Below are positions 23,657-29,180 of a DNA stretch of 29,180 bases, in pieces. Below the pieces are notes generated by a model. That model saw nothing but the letters and a program-made list of their open reading frames with translations, was not told where the DNA came from and ran no database searches. The position numbers and the translations under genes were made by a program. How positions within the stretch are numbered: position 1 is the stretch's first letter; each line of letters opens with the position of its first letter. Source of the DNA: SCGC-AAA076-P13 sp963926355 (GTDB taxonomy: Bacteria > Pseudomonadota > Gammaproteobacteria > Magnimaribacterales > D2472); contig CAWUWW010000014.1 in the NCBI GenBank assembly GCA_963926355.1, positions 1 to 29,180 of the forward strand, in the 5' to 3' direction.

Positions 23657-23681
23657 TAAAAAAGGGCTTAATTAAGCCCTT
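23657..23681 (-). terminator. Rho-independent terminator of typA
   Basis: A perfect palindrome AAGGGCTTAATTAAGCCCTT (23662-23681) lies 19 bp past the typA stop. Read on the minus strand it is followed directly by a T-run (TTTTT then ATATAAATTT), the usual intrinsic-terminator form. On the plus strand no T-run follows. Confidence 0.75.
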
Positions 23682-23699
23682 GTTTGAAAAACAGCGTTA

Positions 23700-25490
23700 C
23701 TAGGACCTAATTTTGCCAGTTTTTCTCATACGGATTGATTCAGGGGTTACCTCAACCAACTCATCATCTTCGATAAATTCCAAAGCTTGTTCTAACGTAT
23801 GTGTTATTGGAGTAACTAGAATAAGGTTTTCGTCGGTTCCAGCAGCCCTAATATTATTTAACTGTTTTGCCTTTGTTGGGTTGACGGGAAGATCGTTATC
23901 TCTAGAGTGAAGACCAACTATTTGCCCTATGTATACTTCATTACCATGGCCTAAAAATAACTTTCCTCTATTTTGTAGATTAAAAAGAGCATATGCCAAA
24001 GTTTTGCCAGCAGTCATTGAATACATAACACCATTATTTCTTTTAGCTAGCTCACCAGCTTTAACCGGGCCGTAATGGTCAAAAACACTAGTCATTATTC
24101 CACTTCCGCTAGTGATAGTTAGGAAGTGTGATCTAAAGCCAATTATGCCTCTTGATGGGGCTATAAACTCAAGCTTAACTCTCCCTTTTCCATCAGAGTC
24201 CATACTTTGAAGTTCTGCCTTTCTTGGTCCCAGCTCTTCCATAACAGCGCCTTGATGCATTTCTTCTACATCAATAACTATTTGCTCAAAAGGCTCATGA
24301 ATTTTCCCGTCAACTTCCTTTTGAACTACCTGAGGCTTAGAAATTCCCATTTCATAGCCCTCTCTTCTCATGGTTTCAATTAGAACTGATAAATGTAGCT
24401 CACCTCTTCCAGAAACAATAAACTTATCTGGAGTTGCGCCTGGGATGACTTTTAAAGCTACGTTTGATATTAGCTCTTTATCTAGTCTTTCCTTTATATT
24501 TCTTGAAGTAACATATTTACCTTCTTTGCCAGCAAATGGGGAGTCATTAACTTGAAAAGTCATACTAACAGTAGGCTCATCAACAGAAAGAGCTGGAAGC
24601 GCTTCAACATCTGAAGGGGCACAGATAGTATCTGAGATATTTAATTTATCTATTCCGGTAATACAAACTATTGAACCAGCTTCTGCCTCTGAAACCTCTA
24701 CTCTATCCAATCCCTCGTAGCCCATGACTTGAAGTACTCTACCTTTTCTAGTATTGCCATCTCTATCAACAACAACTACCTGATCATTTGGTCTTACTAC
24801 TCCGCGTTTAATTCTTCCTATTCCTATAACCCCAACATAACTATTACTGTCTAGAGCACTAATTTGTAATTGCAGAGGACCGTCTATATTTACTTCTGGA
24901 GCCGGCACTTTATCTAATATCATTTGCAATAAAGGAGTCATGTCATCACTCATGCTTTCAGGCTCAAGTCCTGCGATTCCCTCAATAGCTGAGGCATATA
25001 TAACTGGGAAGTCTAACTGTTCATCTGTTCCGCCAAGCCTATCAAATAAATCAAAAACCTGATCAAGAACCCAATGAGGTCTCGCATCCGGTCTATCGAC
25101 TTTATTAATAACAACAATTGGATTTAATCCCTTTTCGAAAGCTTTTTGTGTAACAAATCTTGTCTGAGGCATTGGGCCATCTACAGCATCAACTAGAAGT
25201 AATACTGAATCAACCATAGAAAGAGCTCTTTCAACTTCGCCACCAAAATCTGCGTGACCCGGAGTATCAACAATATTAATAAGATGATCGTTCCAAATAA
25301 TAGAGGTATTTTTTGCTGTTATTGTTATTCCTCTTTCTTTTTCTTGATCGTTAGAATCCATGATTCTTTCAGAATCTATATTTTTTCTATCAAGCGTTCC
25401 TGATTGCCCAAGGAGCTTGTCAACAAGGGTAGTTTTACCATGATCAACATGGGCAATAATTGCTATATTTCGAAGGTTACTTATGTCCAT
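23700..25490 (-). CDS. typA: Ribosome-associated GTPase TypA/BipA
   Basis: The 596-residue protein has all translation-factor GTPase motifs: AHVDHGKT (G1, 13-20), the RGITI effector region (53-57), DTPGH (G3, 75-79) and NKVD (129-132). ASAIEG gives G5. The following domains match TypA: the beta-barrel domain with ISALDSNSYVGVIGIGRI, then RGELHLSVLIETMRREGYE, and the TypA-specific C-terminus with RNNGVMYSMTAGKTLAYAL and VNPTKAKQLNNIRAAGTDE. The length compares with about 600 in the family. TypA binds the 70S ribosome and helps ribosome assembly and stress or cold adaptation. The start lies 40 bp from the divergent amidohydrolase gene, and a terminator sits after its stop. Confidence 0.95.
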   Translation of the reverse strand: MDISNLRNIAIIAHVDHGKTTLVDKLLGQSGTLDRKNIDSERIMDSNDQEKERGITITAKNTSIIWNDHLINIVDTPGHADFGGEVERALSMVDSVLLLVDAVDGPMPQTRFVTQKAFEKGLNPIVVINKVDRPDARPHWVLDQVFDLFDRLGGTDEQLDFPVIYASAIEGIAGLEPESMSDDMTPLLQMILDKVPAPEVNIDGPLQLQISALDSNSYVGVIGIGRIKRGVVRPNDQVVVVDRDGNTRKGRVLQVMGYEGLDRVEVSEAEAGSIVCITGIDKLNISDTICAPSDVEALPALSVDEPTVSMTFQVNDSPFAGKEGKYVTSRNIKERLDKELISNVALKVIPGATPDKFIVSGRGELHLSVLIETMRREGYEMGISKPQVVQKEVDGKIHEPFEQIVIDVEEMHQGAVMEELGPRKAELQSMDSDGKGRVKLEFIAPSRGIIGFRSHFLTITSGSGIMTSVFDHYGPVKAGELAKRNNGVMYSMTAGKTLAYALFNLQNRGKLFLGHGNEVYIGQIVGLHSRDNDLPVNPTKAKQLNNIRAAGTDENLILVTPITHTLEQALEFIEDDELVEVTPESIRMRKTGKIRS

Positions 25491-25515
25491 GTTATTAGTG
25501 TTTTAAAAAAGGGGG

Positions 25516-25525
25516 GATTATAATC
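25516..25525. promoter_or_regulatory. Palindromic -10 box between typA and the amidohydrolase
   Basis: GATTATAATC in the 40-bp divergent gap is a perfect palindrome that contains TATAAT on both strands (25519-25524 plus, 25522-25517 minus). Neither side shows a good -35. On the plus strand the predicted start site falls at the ATG of the amidohydrolase (25531), which suggests a leaderless mRNA; the typA ATG lies 27 nt past its own -10. Confidence 0.4.
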
Positions 25526-25530
25526 TTAAA

Positions 25531-26811
25531 ATGAATAAATTAATGCTTTTCTTTGTCCTTATATTCTCAACCTATGGATTCTCAGATCTAAAACAAGACC
25601 TTGATAAACAACTAGACCCTTTAATGGAGAGAGTAATAAGCTGGCGCCATGACATCCATCAGAACCCAGAGCTTAGTAATAGAGAGTATAGAACTGCAAA
25701 AAAAATAGAAATGCATTTAATATCTTTGGGCATTAAGGTAGAAACAAAAGTTGCATATACAGGAGTAGTTGGCTTAATTGAAGGAGGTCTTCCTGGTCCC
25801 ACCATTGCCCTAAGAGCAGACATGGATGCTCTTCCTGTTATAGAAAAAACAGGCCTACCGTTTGCATCCAAAGATAAAACTAAATACTTAGGACAAACAG
25901 TCGGCATTATGCACGCATGCGGCCATGATGCTCATGTTGCTATTCTTATGGGCGTAGCTGAATTTTTAGCAAAAAATAAAGAACAGATTAAAGGCAGTAT
26001 AGTTTTAATATTTCAACCTGCTGAAGAGGGACCGCCTGAAGGAGAAAATGGCGGAGCAAAAATGATGCTTGAAGAGGGATTGTTCGAAAAATATAATCCA
26101 GAAGTAATATTTGGGCTCCATGTTGGAAATGGCCCTCACGGATATGTCAGTGTTGTTTCTGGCCCTGCGATGGCCGCTGCGTCAACCTACAGAATTAAAG
26201 TAAAAGGAATACAAGCGCATGGCTCAAGGCCGTGGGATTCTATTGATCCTGTTATGGCAAGCGTTGATCTAATTCAGGGGTTAAATACAATCGTAAGTCG
26301 AAGAATAAATATAATTAATAACCCTGCAGTGGTCTCAGTAGGCATTATTAGATCTGGTACAAGAGGGAATATTATCCCAGAAGATGCAGAAATACAGGGA
26401 ACAATCAGAACTTTTGATCCAGAGCTTAGAGCAGAAATTTATGATGAAATAAGGCAAATAGCAGCGGGAGTTGCTCTGGGCACGGGCGCTGAAATAACCG
26501 TAGAGTTCGATGTTGGAGGTTTTTATCCCGTCACATATAACAACCCAGATCTAGTAACTAAATTAACCCCAGCTCTTAAAGAAGCTACTGGTAATAAATT
26601 TTATCTTAGCAATACGCCATCTACTGGCGCTGAAGATTTTTCATTTTTTTCAGATAGAATTCCAGGAATGTATTTTTGGTTAGGCGTGAATGCTCCAGGC
26701 GTTGATATTGCTCCCGGCAACCACTCTCCATACTTTGTTGTTGATGATGGTGCCTTGGACGAAGGATTAAAATCTTTGATTTATTTAGTGTTAGAATATC
26801 CGGAAAAATAA
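25531..26811 (+). CDS. Exported M20D amidohydrolase/peptidase
   Basis: The 426-residue protein starts with a signal peptide (residues 1-18, MNKLMLFFVLIFSTYGFS). The M20D motifs follow: WRHDIHQNPELSN (38-50), ALRADMDALPV (93-103), HACGHDAH (128-135, with C130 and H132 as metal ligands), FQPAEEG (161-167, with E165-E166) and FGLHVGNGP. Family members hydrolyse N-acyl or N-aryl amino-acid conjugates, such as hippurate or indole-acetyl-amino acids, with two metal ions. The signal peptide suggests a periplasmic enzyme that cleaves amides for nutrient uptake; most characterised relatives are cytosolic. The nearest ribosome-like site (GGGGGG) is 14 nt away. Confidence 0.88.
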   Translation: MNKLMLFFVLIFSTYGFSDLKQDLDKQLDPLMERVISWRHDIHQNPELSNREYRTAKKIEMHLISLGIKVETKVAYTGVVGLIEGGLPGPTIALRADMDALPVIEKTGLPFASKDKTKYLGQTVGIMHACGHDAHVAILMGVAEFLAKNKEQIKGSIVLIFQPAEEGPPEGENGGAKMMLEEGLFEKYNPEVIFGLHVGNGPHGYVSVVSGPAMAAASTYRIKVKGIQAHGSRPWDSIDPVMASVDLIQGLNTIVSRRINIINNPAVVSVGIIRSGTRGNIIPEDAEIQGTIRTFDPELRAEIYDEIRQIAAGVALGTGAEITVEFDVGGFYPVTYNNPDLVTKLTPALKEATGNKFYLSNTPSTGAEDFSFFSDRIPGMYFWLGVNAPGVDIAPGNHSPYFVVDDGALDEGLKSLIYLVLEYPEK

Positions 26812-26839
26812 ACACTTATTTAAATTAAAGGTTAACAAC

Positions 26840-27811
26840 ATGGCAATTCCAAATCATATAAAAGACAATTTATCTATTCCTATTATAGGATCACCCCTTT
26901 TTTTAGTTTCAGGACCAGAGTTAGTAATAGCTCAATGTAAAGCGGGAATTATTGGATCTTTCCCGGCTCTAAATGCAAGACCTCAGCATGTTTTGGGTGA
27001 ATGGATTACTAGAATTAAAACAGAATTAGCTGAATATCAAGAACAAAACCCTGATGCAAAGGTCGCGCCATTTGCTGTTAATCAGATTTGTCATGCCTCA
27101 AATAACAGATTAATGGAAGACATGGCTACCTGTGTAGAGCATGAAGTGCCAATTATCATCACCTCATTAAGACCTCCTGCAGAATTAGTTGAAGCGGCAC
27201 ACAGTTATGGCGGTCTTGTTTACCATGATGTTATTAATGTAAGACATGCAAAGAAAGCTGCCGAACAAGGCGTAGATGGCTTGATATTGGTTTGTGCTGG
27301 TGCCGGAGGCCATGCTGGAGCTCTATCTCCATTTGCTCTTTTAAGAGAAGTTAAAGAATGGTTTGATGGCACTATTATTCTTTCTGGCTCTATAGGAGAC
27401 GGTTATTCAGTTGCTGCTTCTCTTGCTTTAGGTGCTGATTTTGCATATATGGGCACAAGATTTATAGCAACCCAAGAAGCTAATGCTGATCAAGAATATA
27501 AGAAGATGCTAGAGGAAAAGGCAGCGGATGATATAGTCCTCTCGTCTTTGTTCACCGGAATCCATGGAAATTATTTAAAGCCTTCAATTGCAAATGCTGG
27601 CATGGATCCTGACAACCTTCCTGAAGCAGATAAATCTTCAATGAATTTTGGGTCAGGCGGAAACACCGATGCTAAGGCATGGAAAGATATATGGGGTTCA
27701 GGCCAGGGCATAGGCGGTATAAAAGATTCACCTCCAGTATCTGAGCTAGTTCTAAGAATCAGAAAAGAGTACGAGGAAGCTTTAGAGGCGCTAAAGAGCA
27801 AAGCACTATGA
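26840..27811 (+). CDS. Nitronate monooxygenase family protein (NPD-like)
   Basis: The 323-residue TIM-barrel flavoprotein shows IPIIGSPLFLVSGPELVIAQCKAGIIGSFP at the N-terminus. The catalytic GAGGHAG motif lies in VCAGAGGHAGALSPFALL, and LSGSIGDGYSVAASLALGADFAYMGTRFIATQEA is the FMN-phosphate strand. These features fit class I nitronate monooxygenase/2-nitropropane dioxygenase, which uses FMN and O2 to oxidise nitronates such as propionate-3-nitronate. Related flavoproteins with enoyl reductase activity are an alternative. A good AAAGG lies 8 nt ahead of the ATG. The stop overlaps a micro-gene start in an ATGA arrangement. Confidence 0.85.
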   Translation: MAIPNHIKDNLSIPIIGSPLFLVSGPELVIAQCKAGIIGSFPALNARPQHVLGEWITRIKTELAEYQEQNPDAKVAPFAVNQICHASNNRLMEDMATCVEHEVPIIITSLRPPAELVEAAHSYGGLVYHDVINVRHAKKAAEQGVDGLILVCAGAGGHAGALSPFALLREVKEWFDGTIILSGSIGDGYSVAASLALGADFAYMGTRFIATQEANADQEYKKMLEEKAADDIVLSSLFTGIHGNYLKPSIANAGMDPDNLPEADKSSMNFGSGGNTDAKAWKDIWGSGQGIGGIKDSPPVSELVLRIRKEYEEALEALKSKAL

Positions 27812-27981
27812 ATGGTTTAATTTTATTTGTAATAGGGTTTGCATCAGCTATTTCTATAGTTACTTTACTGAATATTTCAAAAAAAGGTAGAGAAGGTTCT
27901 AAAGGAATCACCGAAGAATATATTTCAAAGAATGGCACTAAGCACACGGCAAAAAAAGATAGAGAAAATCACATAGTATGA
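27808..27981 (+). CDS. Micro-gene: 57-residue single-TM protein
   Basis: The frame starts at an ATG overlapping the nitronate monooxygenase stop (ATGA, 27808-27811) and ends in another ATGA overlap (27978-27981). Residues 2-22 (NGLILFVIGFASAISIVTLLN) are a clean membrane helix. The remaining 35 residues are basic and polar (KKGREGSKG..., KHTAKKDREN), so a C-terminal cytosolic tail is likely. I recognise no family. Coupled overlaps at both ends and the TM-plus-tail design argue that it is real. Confidence 0.6.
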   Translation: MNGLILFVIGFASAISIVTLLNISKKGREGSKGITEEYISKNGTKHTAKKDRENHIV

Positions 27982-28214
27982 GCTCCAACTTACTTCTTTT
28001 TTTTACAGGAGCCATAACTTTCTTAGTTGTATTTAGCTGGTTTAAAGTAGCCGCGGTACATATTTTTAAAACAGAGATACTGTCTAATTTAGATCAAAAA
28101 AATGCAGCATGGAAAAAATTATTTAAAGTATTTTTTGTTGATCTATCTATTTGCATTATCGGCGTTCTCGGGACAGGGATCATTTTTGTAATTATCTTCA
28201 ATCAATTTCATTAA
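27978..28214 (+). CDS. Micro-gene: 78-residue two-TM protein
   Basis: Two hydrophobic segments, about residues 5-27 and 53-76, flank a polar loop with KTEILSNLDQKNAAWKKLFK. Both ends overlap neighbouring genes (ATGA at 27978 and TAATG at 28212-28216), so translation is coupled. No family is recognised. A small membrane complex with the previous one-TM protein is possible but unproven. Confidence 0.65.
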   Translation: MSSNLLLFFTGAITFLVVFSWFKVAAVHIFKTEILSNLDQKNAAWKKLFKVFFVDLSICIIGVLGTGIIFVIIFNQFH

Positions 28215-28399
28215 TGAGCAAAAGAGATTTAAGAGAATATTTTAAAGACGGATGGAATAAATTGTTTGGCAAAGAAGAAGATAAGACAAAATTAAGAACC
28301 CAAAGTCTCTTTAGAGCAAAAGAGGGCATTCTGAATGTTGGCACCCCTCATGATTGGGAAGATTACAAAAAATACAAAGAAGAAAACAAACATGAATAA
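28214..28399 (+). CDS. Micro-gene: 61-residue soluble protein
   Basis: With the start at the ATG 28214 (TAATG overlap with the previous stop) the product is MSKRDLREYFKDGWNKLFGKEEDK..., ending GTPHDWEDYKKYKEENKHE. It is highly charged with no TM or signal. A longer frame from 28151 would mostly overlap the upstream gene out of frame and is rejected. It overlaps the next gene by 8 bp. The function is unknown; the acid/base-rich amphipathic makeup suggests a protein or membrane-surface adaptor. Confidence 0.6.
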   Translation: MSKRDLREYFKDGWNKLFGKEEDKTKLRTQSLFRAKEGILNVGTPHDWEDYKKYKEENKHE

Positions 28400-29180
28400 A
28401 ACAGGTTTTATGGGTCTTGGAGTTATGGGTTATCCAATGGCAGGGCACCTTTCAAAAGTATTTAATGATGTCTGTATCTTTAATAGATCACAAGAAAAAA
28501 CCATAAAATGGCTTGATCAGTATTCTGGTGAAGTCTATAAAACACCAGAAGAGCTAGCATCTCAATGCAATGTAATAGCTCTTTGTCTTGGAAGAGATGA
28601 AGATGTTAGAGAGGTTGTTTCAGGTAAAGCCGGGATCTTAAATTCGATTAACCCAGGAACTATTATTATTGATCACACAACAACCTCAGCAACACTTTCA
28701 AATGAAATGAACGAGCTGGCGCTTCAAAAAGATGCAATTTTTTTAGATGCTCCTATATCTGGAGGTCAAGCAGGAGCTGAATCCGGTCAGTTATCTATTA
28801 TGGTTGGGGGAGATGAGGCTGCTTATAAATCTATCTTAAGCGTCCTTGATCAATATTCTAAATTTACAAAATATATGGGACCAAGTGGATCTGGGCAATT
28901 AACTAAAATGGTTAATCAAATTTGTATTGGTGGTTTGGTACAGGCATTAGCAGAAGGAATAAATTTTTCTGAAAAAGCTGGATTAAATACCAATGATGTC
29001 ATGGAAGTTATTACCAAAGGGGCTGCTCAGTCATGGCAAATGGAAAATAGGTGGAAAACAATGATAGATGATGAGTATGATCATGGTTTCGCAGTTGATT
29101 GGATGCGAAAAGATTTAGATATAGTTGCAGAAGAAGCCAGCAGAGTTGGCGCAAATATTGAAATAACAGAGTTGGTAAAT
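28392..29180 (+). CDS. 3-hydroxyisobutyrate dehydrogenase family oxidoreductase, 3' partial
   Basis: The frame runs to the window edge (263 codons seen; family members are about 290-300). The N-terminus GFMGLGVMG (5-13) is the NAD(P)-binding loop, DAPISGG (119-125) is the substrate motif, and GQLTKMVNQ (168-176) holds the catalytic Lys172. Members reduce or oxidise beta-hydroxyacids such as 3-hydroxyisobutyrate, tartronate semialdehyde or succinic semialdehyde. The exact substrate is undetermined, but the valine-degradation enzyme (3-hydroxyisobutyrate) is a fair guess. It overlaps the previous micro-gene by 8 bp and so belongs to the same operon as nitronate monooxygenase. Confidence 0.87.
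   Translation, partial: MNKTGFMGLGVMGYPMAGHLSKVFNDVCIFNRSQEKTIKWLDQYSGEVYKTPEELASQCNVIALCLGRDEDVREVVSGKAGILNSINPGTIIIDHTTTSATLSNEMNELALQKDAIFLDAPISGGQAGAESGQLSIMVGGDEAAYKSILSVLDQYSKFTKYMGPSGSGQLTKMVNQICIGGLVQALAEGINFSEKAGLNTNDVMEVITKGAAQSWQMENRWKTMIDDEYDHGFAVDWMRKDLDIVAEEASRVGANIEITELVN

Noticed and set aside
1..29180. tRNA, rRNA, CRISPR, insertion sequences or toxin-antitoxin systems
   Set aside because: Reading both strands gave no direct-repeat arrays, no transposase-like frames and no cloverleaf-like or rRNA-like segments. The HTH/membrane pair is a regulator-partner set rather than a toxin-antitoxin.

Overview
The window is a gene-dense, AT-rich stretch of bacterial chromosome. Sampled rows run at about 27-37% G+C in most genes. 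There are about 35 protein genes, gaps are mostly under 100 bp, and many starts and stops overlap. No rRNA, tRNA, transposase, phage gene or CRISPR array was seen, and no gene-free stretch exceeds 300 bp. A typA/bipA GTPase, lipoproteins, Sec-type signal peptides and an outer-membrane barrel ending in Phe point to a Gram-negative bacterium. The mix of many acyl-CoA, flavin and oxygenase enzymes, exported peptidases and tiny gaps suits a streamlined marine gammaproteobacterium such as the SAR86 group. That placement is inference from gene style, not from a marker gene.

Layout. 1-2721: a methyltransferase cut by the left edge, then a minus-strand pair (nitroreductase, CaiB/BaiF CoA-transferase) that is clearly more GC-rich than its surroundings. 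2811-5152: a plus-strand group of SRPBCC protein, ETHE1-like persulfide dioxygenase and acyl-CoA dehydrogenase behind a candidate promoter with an operator-like palindrome. 5149-6456: a Pif1-like helicase on the minus strand. 6559-11256: plus-strand FMO-type monooxygenase, methyltransferase, membrane-anchored serine hydrolase, and a fumarase/aspartase-superfamily lyase that unexpectedly carries a signal peptide. 11249-12703: an exported M28-like peptidase with an altered active-site loop, on the minus strand.

12804-17166: a plus-strand run of Mpo1-like (DUF962) protein, fatty-acid-hydroxylase-family protein and DUF3445 heme-dependent N-demethylase-like protein, then an aminoadipate-semialdehyde dehydrogenase overlapping a lysine 6-dehydrogenase-like gene. 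The last two form a credible lysine-to-aminoadipate pathway. 17231-18495: an HTH regulator and its membrane-protein partner, divergent from a lipoprotein. A perfect 20-bp palindrome between them covers the -35 box of the regulator operon.

18519-22902: membrane proteins (a TIGR02206-like protein, a Bax-inhibitor-1-like protein and one of unknown family), a PlsC-type acyltransferase, a crotonase, a GNAT and a small Cys-rich metal-binding protein. 22903-25490: outer-membrane barrel protein and typA on the minus strand, with a terminator between them. 25531-29180: exported M20 amidohydrolase, nitronate monooxygenase, three overlapping micro-genes of unknown role, and a hydroxyisobutyrate-dehydrogenase-family gene cut by the right edge.

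The strongest leads are the HTH/membrane-protein operator, the apparently exported lyase, the Mpo1 + hydroxylase + DUF3445 oxygenase cluster, and the micro-gene cluster. No defence system or mobile element was found.
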